A stretch of DNA of 64,000 nucleotides. Origin: an uncultured Methanolobus sp. GTDB taxonomy: Archaea > Halobacteriota > Methanosarcinia > Methanosarcinales > Methanosarcinaceae. The position numbers and the translations under genes are program-made. The DNA lies in NCBI RefSeq assembly GCF_963665675.1, contig NZ_OY762426.1, positions 930,001 to 994,000 of the forward strand, written 5' to 3'. Positions 1 through 8,494 of this stretch are shown here, one piece after another (position 1 is the stretch's first letter; each line of letters opens with the position of its first letter). A model generated the notes under the pieces. That model saw nothing but the letters and a program-made list of their open reading frames with translations. It was not told the DNA's origin and did not search any database.

Positions 1-211
1 TATATTTGTAATGCCAACTTTTGTTGGCATACACAGTACGCTCTAAGTACTGTGAAATATCTTCTATGCAGAGAAAGTGCAGGAATTGGCAAATTGAGGC
101 GCTTTCCCTGTTCAGATAGTTTTCAATAGAGTCCTCAAATTGGACTCCTCCATACATCATTACTTTTTTAGCCATGAGGCGGGCCAGATTTATGCTATTT
201 ATAGCTGCCGC
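1..211 (-). CDS. Partial unidentified ORF running off the left edge
   Basis: The minus strand is open from about position 211 to base 1, so the C-terminus lies outside the window. The first ATG in frame is at 175 and reads MAKKVMMYGG; the frame also stays open upstream of it, into the G10/T10 homopolymer. The peptide is moderately charged and continues with YLNRESASICQFLHFL. I do not recognise the family. Its position beside a homopolymer and a repeat shared with the 57.6 kb mobile region suggests it may be part of a decayed mobile-element gene, but this is inference. Confidence 0.35.
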
Positions 212-230
212 CCCCCCCCCAAAAAAAAAA
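211..230. repeat. C10A10 homopolymer tract
   Basis: Ten C residues are followed directly by ten A residues. The tract sits at the upstream end of the partial minus-strand ORF and just before the remnant at 249-383. Such a junction could be a real slippage-prone tract or a consensus error in the assembly. Confidence 0.8.
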
Positions 231-248
231 GATAGATGATGAAGATGA

Positions 249-383
249 CGAAAAAAAAGGATAAGCTTTTATGCCGAAGATCTAATTAGACGGCCTCTAC
301 TACCTTATATGCAGCAGGTGAAAAAAGAGAAAGAGTCACTCTCAGCTAACAACAAAATCGTAGTCGAGGATATTATTGAATAA
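249..383 (+). pseudogene. 3' remnant of an unidentified gene
   Basis: After an in-frame TGA at 246-248 the plus strand is open to a TAA at 381-383. It encodes a basic/acidic C-terminal-looking peptide that includes DLIRRPLLPYMQQVKKEKES. There is no convincing start codon, and a poly-A run precedes it, so it reads as the tail of a gene whose front is lost or frameshifted. Its first third is the 46-bp repeat also found at 57632-57677. The ABC-3C effector starts 16 nt downstream. The family is not recognised. Confidence 0.35.
252..297 (+). repeat. 46-bp exact direct repeat, copy A
   Basis: These 46 bases are identical to 57632-57677 in the same orientation, while the sequence on both sides differs. 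The repeat ends in GACGGCCTC. That resembles GACAGCCTC at the right end of the insertion sequence at 56324-57629, so it may be a solo terminus of a related element. Confidence 0.85.
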
Positions 384-399
384 TTAATAGGGGAGTAAT

Positions 400-1350
400 G
401 TGAATCTTAAATATCCTTTGTACAACCTTTCTGATGATGAATTTGAAAGTTTAGTATCTTTGATTTGTACAGAAATATTGGGTACAGGTGTCATTGTATT
501 TTCTCTTGGAAAAGATGGTGGCAGAGATGGTAAATTCACAGGAATGGCTACTCAGTATCCAAGTTCTGCAGAACCGTGGGATGGTAAGTTTATAATCCAA
601 GCCAAGCACACAATAATTCCAACAGCTAGTTGTAGCGACAGCAAATTTCATACAATTCTTAAGAATGAATGCGATTCAGTTAGGGAATTAAAAGAGGATG
701 GAAAGGTAGATTATTACTTATTATTTACTAACAGGAAACTTTCTGGAGTACAAGACCCTAAAATCGAAGATTTCATTGATGAGCATACTGGCGTTGATAA
801 TGTAATCATAGGTGAAGAAACAATACAACTTTGGCTGCAGAAATATCCCGAAATTGCAAAAGCACTTCATTTAAAGGACTTGTTTTATCCACTTGAATTT
901 TATGAAAAAGACTTGCAGGATATTGTTATTGCATTCTCTGAAGTTAAATTTTCGAATGAAACGATCAAAGAACGGGAAGCTGATTTAAATAGAATATCTA
1001 TTGACGAAAAAAATGAATTAAACCGATTATCTAAAACCTATTTCGATGAGGTTTTCAGAAAATCATTTTCGGCTTTCGAATCGATTTCTCGTTTTCTTGA
1101 AGATCCACAAAACTATGAATTAAAAATGAAATATGAAAATACAATAGGGGATCTACAAGAAGAAATTATAATTAACAGGGATGACTATTATTTATTTGAA
1201 GATGTACTGAGTCATTTATATAAATTAGCACTTGACGAAAACAACCACAAGTTACATAGCAATAGAGGTCTTTTACGGGTCTTTTTGCACTACATGTATT
1301 ACAATTGCGATATTGGAATATCACAGAGGCCTGAAAATGTTGAAACCTGA
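400..1350 (+). CDS. ABC-three-component system effector, Mrr-like nuclease N-terminus
   Basis: A 316-residue protein starting at GTG, preceded by GGGAG 4 nt upstream; the overlapping ATG at 398 is out of frame. The N-terminal third looks like a restriction-endonuclease fold of the Mrr type: GGRDG at residues 40-44 supplies the acidic residue and QAKH at 67-70 matches the (D/E/Q)xK site. The remainder is helical and charged, as expected for the C-terminal domain that links effectors to ABC-3C systems. The next gene overlaps by 14 nt and the ATPase follows, giving the standard effector/middle-component/ATPase order. The predicted role is DNA cleavage in a phage- or plasmid-defence reaction gated by the ATPase. 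Family assignment is from motifs and context. Confidence 0.75.
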   Translation: MNLKYPLYNLSDDEFESLVSLICTEILGTGVIVFSLGKDGGRDGKFTGMATQYPSSAEPWDGKFIIQAKHTIIPTASCSDSKFHTILKNECDSVRELKEDGKVDYYLLFTNRKLSGVQDPKIEDFIDEHTGVDNVIIGEETIQLWLQKYPEIAKALHLKDLFYPLEFYEKDLQDIVIAFSEVKFSNETIKEREADLNRISIDEKNELNRLSKTYFDEVFRKSFSAFESISRFLEDPQNYELKMKYENTIGDLQEEIIINRDDYYLFEDVLSHLYKLALDENNHKLHSNRGLLRVFLHYMYYNCDIGISQRPENVET

Positions 1351-1573
1351 TAAGCATATGAACCCAATGTTATCTGTTGTCAATATTACGGGCATCATTA
1401 TTGAGAATCTTATCGAGAATGAAATAATGGGGTATAATGATCTTTTGAGTAACTTAGTTAATCAAACATCTGAAAGTGCAAAAGATATCTTTGTATATTC
1501 ATTATGTTTTCTCTACTTGTTTGATAAGATAGAATACCTTCCTGATCTGGATGCATTGAGGTTAAAAGCATGA
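1337..1573 (+). CDS. ABC-three-component middle component, small
   Basis: A 78-residue protein (MLKPDKHMNP...). I chose the ATG at 1337 rather than the upstream in-frame start at 1232: the upstream 35 residues overlap the effector gene far into its coding region, and AGAGG lies about 7 nt before 1337. It overlaps the effector stop by 14 nt, and its own stop overlaps the next ATG by 4 nt, indicating translational coupling. Small helical middle-component proteins between an effector and a DUF2326 ATPase define ABC-3C systems. They are thought to bridge the two proteins. No catalytic motif is visible. Confidence 0.7.
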   Translation: MLKPDKHMNPMLSVVNITGIIIENLIENEIMGYNDLLSNLVNQTSESAKDIFVYSLCFLYLFDKIEYLPDLDALRLKA

Positions 1574-3348
1574 AATTATGTAAGATTTACTCGAATGATG
1601 ATAATCGTTTTCATAATATCAAATTTCATTCCGGCCTTAATGTTGTCCTTGCTGAGATAAATGATAAGTTGAAAGACGATAAGGATACTCATAATTTAGG
1701 CAAAACACTTTTAATATCTCTTATTGACTTCCTTTTGCTGAAAAAAATTCAAGACAAATCTAAATTTTTCCTTACTAAAGGCGGATTTGAAGAACAAGTG
1801 TTTTTTGCTGAACTTAAGCTTAACAACGGACAATATTTGATAATACGACGAGGTGTTGACCAACCGACAAAAATCTCGTTTAAACTCTCAGATGAAGAAG
1901 CTACAGGGTTTCCATTAGACCTTGCATTTGATTATGAAAATCTATCTTTTAAAAAAGCAAAAGAACAATTAGATAGTTATCTTGGTTTCGATGTATTACC
2001 AAACTGGGATTATCGAAAATCTATCACTTATTTTCTGAGATCTCAACATGATTATAGCAATGTTTTTGAACTAGGTAAATTTAAAGGTGGCAAGCATAAA
2101 GATTGGAAGCCTTTTGTGTTTGATTTACTTGGATTCAATGGGAGCATTGTGAAAGAGAAATATGAATTAGAAGAAGAAATTAGTGAGTTGGAAAAAAAGA
2201 TAGAAATCATTCAACAAGAAAGTAACGTTGATATTAATGAAAGAGATAAAATTGCAGGTTTGTTAGCTATAAAGTTAGATGAAAGAAACGAAATAGCACA
2301 AAAGATTGATCGATTTAATTTTTATGAAAGTGATGCGGAGATTAATGCAGATTTAGTTGATAATATCGATACCAAAATACAGATTCTCAATGCACAAAGA
2401 TACGCTCTTTCTGTTGAAATAAAGAAAATAGAAAACTCGCTATCTTCCAATCCAAAAAACGTAGACTTGGATAAATTGAAGCGACTCTATTCGGATGCAG
2501 ATATTTATTTCCCAGATAGTCTTGTCAATGACTTTGAAAAGCTTTTGGATTTTAAGCACTCTATTACTAAAGAAAGGAACAACTTCCTTCATGAAAACTT
2601 AACCGAATACCAATCAGACTATGAGGCTTTAGGTTCCGAACTCAAAAACTTTGAATCTGAAAAAGAAAGATTATTGGAATATCTTACTGAAAGAGATAGT
2701 TATTCCAAATTTAAAGAAATTCAAAAACAATTGTCTGGTATTGAAGCCAATCTAATTCAATTAGAAGAGAAGTTGCATTCAATTGATAAAACATCTGCAC
2801 TTGTAGAAAAAGTAGAAGAAAAGCAAGTCGATGTTGAAAACAAAGTAAAGGAAATTAATGTCTCGATTGATGAACAAAAACATGCTGAAATCAGGAAGAC
2901 ATTCAATCACATAATTAAAAGCATATTGAATGTCAATGCTTTACTTTCCTTGAGCCTAAATAAATATGGCAATATTGAGTTTGATGCGCGTATTCAAAAT
3001 CCAGAAAGCTTGGATATAACTAGTGAAGATGATGGTGCATCATATCGGAAATTACTTTGCATAGCTTTTGATATCGCTATTTTAATTTATTATTCGGACA
3101 AGTCATTTTATCATTTTGCATATCATGATGGTTCGCTAGAAGCATTGGATGATAGAAAAAAGATTAAGTATGTATCCATAATCAATAAAATCTGCGCTGA
3201 TTATGACCTGCAATACATCTTAACCGCCATTGATTCTGATTTGCCTAGAAACGAATATGGTGATGTAATTCCATTTTCTGAAAGTGAAATATGCTTGAAA
3301 CTTCACGACAGAGACGATAGTGGGAAACTATTTAAAAGAAGTTTTTAA
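1570..3348 (+). CDS. ABC-three-component ATPase, DUF2326 family
   Basis: A 592-residue SMC/RecN-like ATPase. The N-terminus carries HNLGKTLL (about residues 41-48), a P-loop of the shortened form seen in this family. A long charged coiled coil occupies about residues 195-460. The C-terminus has YHDGSLEALDD, a D-loop/Walker-B-like segment, followed by YILTAIDSDLP. It is the third gene of an overlapping operon whose first product has an Mrr-like nuclease site. The likely job is to sense DNA or an invader and license the effector. The region is visibly AT-richer than the housekeeping genes nearby, consistent with horizontal acquisition. Confidence 0.8.
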   Translation: MKLCKIYSNDDNRFHNIKFHSGLNVVLAEINDKLKDDKDTHNLGKTLLISLIDFLLLKKIQDKSKFFLTKGGFEEQVFFAELKLNNGQYLIIRRGVDQPTKISFKLSDEEATGFPLDLAFDYENLSFKKAKEQLDSYLGFDVLPNWDYRKSITYFLRSQHDYSNVFELGKFKGGKHKDWKPFVFDLLGFNGSIVKEKYELEEEISELEKKIEIIQQESNVDINERDKIAGLLAIKLDERNEIAQKIDRFNFYESDAEINADLVDNIDTKIQILNAQRYALSVEIKKIENSLSSNPKNVDLDKLKRLYSDADIYFPDSLVNDFEKLLDFKHSITKERNNFLHENLTEYQSDYEALGSELKNFESEKERLLEYLTERDSYSKFKEIQKQLSGIEANLIQLEEKLHSIDKTSALVEKVEEKQVDVENKVKEINVSIDEQKHAEIRKTFNHIIKSILNVNALLSLSLNKYGNIEFDARIQNPESLDITSEDDGASYRKLLCIAFDIAILIYYSDKSFYHFAYHDGSLEALDDRKKIKYVSIINKICADYDLQYILTAIDSDLPRNEYGDVIPFSESEICLKLHDRDDSGKLFKRSF

Positions 3349-3760
3349 ATCACTCCACTGGTGGTATGCTGAAGGGTCAGTAGAGTGAACGATTTCAAAA
3401 ATACGGAACCAACTAAAATATCATCCCACATGCGTTATTTTTTTCATATGACAGTCGTTTATGTTAATTTTTAACATAGATCTGTTCGCGGCCTTGGAAC
3501 AATATTGTTGTGACATCGTCCAGTAGCTGAAACTTGAGCTGGATATGTACTGTCTAGACAGGCAACACCTTTATTTTGTAGATGCGTGACTACTTATTTG
3601 CATTGTACTTTTTGCGGCGATGATGACAGTTACCCCGACTGAGCAAAGGATGATGATATCTCTAACTGATGCCGCAATCTAAAATAATCGAATAAAAAAG
3701 AATGCCATAAGGGGTAATTAAAAAAGGAAGGTCCGATGGCCGGACCTGAATCTAAAATCC
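3349..3760. other. Intergenic region with a short palindrome
   Basis: No supported gene. A perfect 8-bp inverted repeat with a 3-nt loop (TATGTTAA/TTAACATA) lies at 3460-3478. It could be an operator or a terminator-like hairpin after the ABC-3C operon. Nothing else stands out before the convergent heat-shock gene. Confidence 0.4.
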
Positions 3761-4222
3761 TTATTCGATCATTATCCTGTGCTTGTCTTCCATCTCTGCC
3801 TTTGGCATTGTTATCGTAAGCACACCATTTTCAAGTTTTGCACTTGCCTGGTCTTCGTTTACCATTGACGGAAGATTGAATGCACGCGCAAACCTGCTGT
3901 ATGTTCTTTCACGCATAAGGTAGCCTTCCTTTTCTTCTTCAGCTTCCTTGTGCATGTTGGCCTTTATCCAGACCCTGTTGTTCTTTATATCAATGTCAAC
4001 ATCATCTTTGCTGACACCTGGAAGATCTGTTGTTACAATGATATTGTCATCGTTCTCTTTGATATCCACCAGAGGGGAAAGGGTGTCAATATCCATCATT
4101 TCCGTACTTCTTTCACTATCGCCGAAAAGACGATTCAAACGCTCATTCATCTGCCTCATGTCATCAAAGGGGTCCCATCTTGAGGCTGTAGATGGGGACC
4201 ATGGTGTTAGTCCAAATTTCAT
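3761..4222 (-). CDS. Small heat-shock protein, Hsp20/alpha-crystallin family
   Basis: A 153-residue ATP-independent chaperone. The variable N-terminal arm (MKFGLTPWSP, with WDPFDDMRQM) is followed by a complete alpha-crystallin domain. That domain has DLPGVSKDDVDI near the middle, the arginine of RFARAFNLP, and ENGVLTITMPK near the end. The start at 4222 is preferred over 4243 because AGAGAGTGG precedes it and the seven extra residues are atypical. The protein would form oligomers that hold unfolded proteins in the cytoplasm. A strong TATA-like element lies about 85 nt upstream. Confidence 0.93.
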   Translation of the reverse strand: MKFGLTPWSPSTASRWDPFDDMRQMNERLNRLFGDSERSTEMMDIDTLSPLVDIKENDDNIIVTTDLPGVSKDDVDIDIKNNRVWIKANMHKEAEEEKEGYLMRERTYSRFARAFNLPSMVNEDQASAKLENGVLTITMPKAEMEDKHRIMIE

Positions 4223-4303
4223 ATTACCACTCTCTTCTTTCATACATAGGGATGGAACTATCCAGTCACAGATACTCCCACAGTATATAATATCTCAGTG
4301 GAT

Positions 4304-4314
4304 CTATATATAAA
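4304..4314 (-). promoter_or_regulatory. Candidate TATA box for the Hsp20 gene
   Basis: On the minus strand this reads TTTATATATAG, a strong archaeal box A. A second AT-rich match lies at about 4283-4293. No further heat-shock operator is recognised. Confidence 0.45.
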
Positions 4315-4371
4315 TGATGAGTCTGGGTGGTGCACAAAAAAAGGTAACAATAGAAGGTGAGTTTTGATTTA

Positions 4372-5574
4372 TTAGGCCCATTCGCCTTCTATCAGTTTTT
4401 TCACTAGATCTGCCGCGTAAATTGTTCCAAGAGAACCTTTCTTAACAGATTCCTCATTGAATGCATCTGCATCGTCTGATGCCTTTTCAGAAGTACAGTA
4501 GATAGCTACCGGAATCGGATTGGATGTATGAGTTCTCAGGGCAATTGGTGTTGGATGATCAGGAAGCACCATTATCATGATATCTTCATCCATTTCCTTA
4601 GCTGCTTTTAGGACAGTGCCTACAACCTTCTCATCAAAATCCTCAATAGCCTGGACCTTTGCATTCATATCGCCCATATGCCCCGCTTCATCAGGAGCTT
4701 CCACATGCACGAAAACAAAATCATGGTCTCTGAGTGCTTCAATTGCATATTCTGCCTTGCCGAGGTAGTTTGTGTCAAGATATCCTGTTGCACCAGGTAC
4801 TTCGATAACATCAAGACCAGCATAGATTCCTATTCCTTTTACAAGATCAACTGCTGATATAATAGCTCCCTTGAGCCCGTATAGTTCTCTAAAAGGAGTA
4901 TATGCAGGTGCGTATCCCTGTCCCCATAGCCATATGGAGTTTCCGGGATTCTTGCCTTCCTCAATTCTTTTGATATTGACAGGATGGTTTCTTAGTATCT
5001 TCATGGATTTTTCGGTCAGTTCACAGATGAGTTCGCTGTCTTTACCTTTCGGCATGTGTTTGTGTCTGCTCTCATCGATTACATCATGTGGAGGTACACA
5101 TTCTGTTTTTGCACCAAGTCCTTTTTTTCCTACCATAAGGTGCCGGTAACTGATCCCGGGATAAAAACGAACCTTGTCGTTGCCAAGCTCTGCATCAATG
5201 CTTTCTATCAGTTCCTTTGCTTCCTCACTGGTGATATGTCCGGAACTGTGGTCGGCTATCATCTCATCTTTGATTGTTATCAGGTTGCAGCGGAAAGCCA
5301 CATCATCTTCTTCAAGCTCAACTTTCATGCTTGCAGCTTCAAGGGGTGACCTACCTGTATAGTACTTTTCCGGATCGTAACCTACAATTGACATATTGGC
5401 CACATCGCTTCCAGGATGCATTCCTTCCGGGACAGTCTGTGCAAGTCCTGCCCTGCCGCATGTGGCAAGGTAATCCATGTTGGATGTGTTGGCTTTCTGA
5501 AGAACTGTCATGCCACCAAGTCCCTCAAGAGGCTCATCTGCCATGCCGTCTCCGATGAGAACTATATATTTCAT
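4372..5574 (-). CDS. apgM: 2,3-bisphosphoglycerate-independent phosphoglycerate mutase, archaeal type
   Basis: A 400-residue enzyme interconverting 3- and 2-phosphoglycerate in glycolysis/gluconeogenesis. It belongs to the alkaline-phosphatase superfamily. The N-terminus LIGDGMAD provides metal ligands, and [14 protein letters not shown] includes the phospho-acceptor region. The metal-binding segment [13 protein letters not shown] and the PDHPTP motif occur towards the C-terminus. The start at 5574 ([11 protein letters not shown]) is chosen because AGGTGA lies 5 nt before it; the longer reading from 5601 has no such site. The length matches the family. It is a single gene, divergent from the S-layer-related gene that starts about 105 nt away. 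Confidence 0.95.
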   Translation of the reverse strand: MKYIVLIGDGMADEPLEGLGGMTVLQKANTSNMDYLATCGRAGLAQTVPEGMHPGSDVANMSIVGYDPEKYYTGRSPLEAASMKVELEEDDVAFRCNLITIKDEMIADHSSGHITSEEAKELIESIDAELGNDKVRFYPGISYRHLMVGKKGLGAKTECVPPHDVIDESRHKHMPKGKDSELICELTEKSMKILRNHPVNIKRIEEGKNPGNSIWLWGQGYAPAYTPFRELYGLKGAIISAVDLVKGIGIYAGLDVIEVPGATGYLDTNYLGKAEYAIEALRDHDFVFVHVEAPDEAGHMGDMNAKVQAIEDFDEKVVGTVLKAAKEMDEDIMIMVLPDHPTPIALRTHTSNPIPVAIYCTSEKASDDADAFNEESVKKGSLGTIYAADLVKKLIEGEWA

Positions 5575-5680
5575 ATTATCACCTATATTAATAGAAATCA
5601 ATAAAAACTATAAGACAGTAATATTGCCATGAAAATAGCAGAAGTCCTGTTATTTTATTGGTATTACGAGTGAGGTTTCG

Positions 5681-6961
5681 ATGAAATATATACGTTTTGT
5701 AATTATCTTCGTTTGTCTTTTTTTGCTTAGCCTGTCTCCCGCATCTGCCGTAAAGACAAAAACAATGATCCATTATTCGGAACCTCAGGTAACAGTCCAG
5801 GATGAGATTTTCCTTGAACAGGGCTATTCATTCAGGGTGCTGGATATGAACTCTAAAAGTGGTGACCTCTGGATCGCACTCTATCTTAATGGGGAAGAAG
5901 TGGATCTGGATAGTAATTTTGCCAAAGAAGACGAACCACTCGAATATATTCGCTCGGTAGTTGAAGATGAGGACAAAGAGGAAGAAGTGGATTATTTTAT
6001 CCTGAAAATAACTACTGACGGTGATGTGGATAAAGAGGATGGTGTGTTGTATTCCACAGTTTATGTGGAGCAATATATGGATCCTGTTGAAGACGTCAAT
6101 GATTATCTGCTGCTTGACAAAAGTTATTCATTGAAAATGGATTCTGAGGTGGAACTGGCAGGTCTCTACACGCTGGAAGCCACGGATGTGGATGATGATG
6201 AGGTAACACTTGAGCTCAGGCTTAATGGAAAGCTGCTTAAGGAGGATGGAGTAGAGGGGGATGAATACTTCTACTATACAGTTTACTCGGAAGGTAACCC
6301 ACAGACTCTTTTCCTTGCTAACGTAAAAGCCTTTTTTGAGACAAACGACGAAATAACCGTATTCATGAATCACGTATCATTAAAGCAAAGCCAGGATTGT
6401 TTATCTGAACTCCCGGATGGTCTGGATATTGATGTATCTTCACCTGTGGACGGAGGACTCAAAGCCGGAAGAATTGCAATTGTCAGCTATTCATTGAATG
6501 AGTCATTTTCAGAAGTGCGCATTCTGGTGGACGGTGAAGTTCTGGATTCCAGATTCAATGTAAGTCCGGGTGTGTATAAGGCAGTTAGTGATGAAATGGC
6601 TGCAGGTATCCATAAAGCAACACTTGCCGTTACGGATGAAGACGATGAGACTTCTTATTATTCAGAGGATTTTTCCGTATCCGTAAATATCAAAGACAAT
6701 ATCACAGAGTCAATTGTGGGACTTGCAAGCACTGCTGCAGATGAGATTACAAAAACCTATAACATGACGGTAAATAAGTCCGGATCAGATGACTCTACTA
6801 AGGATTCATCAGCAGACGATGATAAGTCATCAGAGTCCCGGGAACCAGGTATATCTCTGACAACATGGACTTCATCCTCGGGAGTTTCAAATGCCTTATC
6901 TCTCATAGTGACGCTGGGTGTTTTCCTTGTTTTCTTTACATTCTTTAAAAAGTTCAGGTAG
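5681..6961 (+). CDS. S-layer-related secreted protein with C-terminal membrane anchor
   Basis: A 426-residue protein with a signal peptide (residues 1-23, ending in ASA). Two tandem beta-rich segments begin LEQGYSFRV and LDKSYSLKM. The first resembles the half-domain LEEGYELNIVEVD found in the large S-layer protein at 33930-37658. An Ig-like segment (about 245-340) and a Ser/Asp-rich linker (about 365-395) follow, then a C-terminal transmembrane helix ending in KKFR. It is therefore probably displayed outside the membrane and tethered at its C-terminus. The start has GAGGT upstream. The exact function is unknown; relation to S-layer proteins is inferred from sequence pattern. Confidence 0.65.
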   Translation: MKYIRFVIIFVCLFLLSLSPASAVKTKTMIHYSEPQVTVQDEIFLEQGYSFRVLDMNSKSGDLWIALYLNGEEVDLDSNFAKEDEPLEYIRSVVEDEDKEEEVDYFILKITTDGDVDKEDGVLYSTVYVEQYMDPVEDVNDYLLLDKSYSLKMDSEVELAGLYTLEATDVDDDEVTLELRLNGKLLKEDGVEGDEYFYYTVYSEGNPQTLFLANVKAFFETNDEITVFMNHVSLKQSQDCLSELPDGLDIDVSSPVDGGLKAGRIAIVSYSLNESFSEVRILVDGEVLDSRFNVSPGVYKAVSDEMAAGIHKATLAVTDEDDETSYYSEDFSVSVNIKDNITESIVGLASTAADEITKTYNMTVNKSGSDDSTKDSSADDDKSSESREPGISLTTWTSSSGVSNALSLIVTLGVFLVFFTFFKKFR

Positions 6962-7014
6962 TCCTGTTGTGGTCTGCTGTTAATACTTTTTTATAACATG
7001 GGTTTACACATAAT

Positions 7015-7024
7015 CTTTATATTA
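7015..7024 (+). promoter_or_regulatory. Candidate TATA box for the lysC-purM operon
   Basis: CTTTATATTA lies 52 nt before the aspartate kinase ATG, which would give a leader of roughly 25-30 nt. No stronger box is visible in the 115-nt gap. Confidence 0.35.
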
Positions 7025-7075
7025 CCCTTTATTGTTTATAGACGAAATTAGCTGAAAAACTAAAGTGGTTGTATC

Positions 7076-8494
7076 ATGAGAATCGTAATGAAGTTCGGCG
7101 GGACTTCCGTGGAAAACGGTGAAAAGATCCGACATGTGGCAGAACTGCTAAGACAGTTCCACATGGAAGGCAATGAACTTGTGGCAGTTACATCTGCACT
7201 TGGCGGTGTTACAGATGGTTTACTGAACACGGCAAAAGATGTATCAAAGAATGGTAAAGTTAGCCAGGTAAAGGAATTCATCACGGATCTAAGCAAAAAA
7301 CATTACGATGCTATTAATGTTGCAATAGATGACGAAAATATCAGGTCTGAATGTGTTGAGGTAATAAACAGCAGGGTCGATGAGCTTGAGAAGGCTTTAA
7401 TCGGTATCTGTTATCTTGGTGAGCTTACTAATCGTTCCATTGATTACATTTCTTCATACGGCGAGCGTCTTGCAGTACCTATCGTAAGTGGTTCTATTCG
7501 TTCGATGGGCACTCCGTCAAAGGCATTTACAGGGGGAGAGGCAGGTATTATTACAGATTCCAATTACGGCGATGCCAAACCTCTGGAGGACAGTTATACC
7601 AGGGTCCATGAAAGGCTCTGTCCTCTGCTTGCAGATCACATACCTGTTGTAACAGGTTTCATTGCCCAGGACAAACACGAGATCATTACAACTCTTGGAA
7701 GAGGCGGGTCAGATTTCTCTGCATCTATAATCGGTGCCTCGATTGATGCGAATGAAATATGGCTGTGGAAAGAAGTCCACGGAATCCTGACGACCGATCC
7801 AAAGATCGTATCTGAGGCACGTCCGATTCCTCAAATATCATATATCGAGGCCATGGAGCTTTCATATTTCGGGGCAAAGGTACTTCACCCAAGAACCATT
7901 GAACCTGCAATCAGGCACAAGATCCCGGTACGTGTGAAGAACACTTTTGAGCCGGATTTTCCGGGAACTCTTATTGTTGCCGAGCAGCAGTGCAGAGAGG
8001 ATGTTGTTAAGGCTGTAACTCTCATTAACAAAGTTGCACTCGTCAATATAAGCGGTGCAGGTATGGTTGGTACTATAGGTACGGCTGCAAGGGTATTTTC
8101 CGCACTTGCAAATGCCGGTGTTAATATAATCATGATCAGCCAGGGTTCATCCGAAGCTAACATGTCACTGGTTGTCAATGAAGAGCACCTTGAAGCAGCA
8201 GTTGGAGCTATCAGGTCAGAATTCACAATCAATGTCGTGGGCGATGTTGCCTATGACCGTGATGTATGTGTTGTAGCTGTTGTGGGTGCAGGTATGGATG
8301 GGATTCCGGGAGTTGCAGGGAAAGTATTCAATTCACTCGGCATAGCCGGTATAAATATTATTATGATCAGTCAGGGTTCATCACAGCACAATATTTCTTT
8401 TGTGGTAAGTTCCGGACAGGCACTGGAAGCTATTAAGACCTTACACTGCGAATTTGAACTTGACAAACAATGCAGGGGTTCCAATGAAAGATAA
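7076..8494 (+). CDS. lysC: Aspartate kinase
   Basis: A 472-residue monofunctional aspartokinase catalysing ATP-dependent phosphorylation of aspartate, the first step to lysine, threonine and methionine. The N-terminal MKFGGTSVENG is the family signature. TTLGRGGSDFSA (about residue 205) and the lysine-containing IWLWKEVHGILTTDP belong to the amino-acid kinase core. Two ACT domains follow (about 315-385 and 395-465), each with the repeated GVNIIMISQGSSE / GINIIMISQGSSQ signature, so feedback regulation by an amino acid is expected. The stop overlaps the purM start by 11 nt, indicating co-translation. There is no homoserine dehydrogenase fusion. Confidence 0.95.
   Translation: MRIVMKFGGTSVENGEKIRHVAELLRQFHMEGNELVAVTSALGGVTDGLLNTAKDVSKNGKVSQVKEFITDLSKKHYDAINVAIDDENIRSECVEVINSRVDELEKALIGICYLGELTNRSIDYISSYGERLAVPIVSGSIRSMGTPSKAFTGGEAGIITDSNYGDAKPLEDSYTRVHERLCPLLADHIPVVTGFIAQDKHEIITTLGRGGSDFSASIIGASIDANEIWLWKEVHGILTTDPKIVSEARPIPQISYIEAMELSYFGAKVLHPRTIEPAIRHKIPVRVKNTFEPDFPGTLIVAEQQCREDVVKAVTLINKVALVNISGAGMVGTIGTAARVFSALANAGVNIIMISQGSSEANMSLVVNEEHLEAAVGAIRSEFTINVVGDVAYDRDVCVVAVVGAGMDGIPGVAGKVFNSLGIAGINIIMISQGSSQHNISFVVSSGQALEAIKTLHCEFELDKQCRGSNER

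Noticed and set aside
1232..1336. Upstream start for the ABC-3C middle component
   Set aside because: It lies deep inside the effector gene, has no ribosome site, and the extra residues look random; 1337 has a site and the usual overlap.
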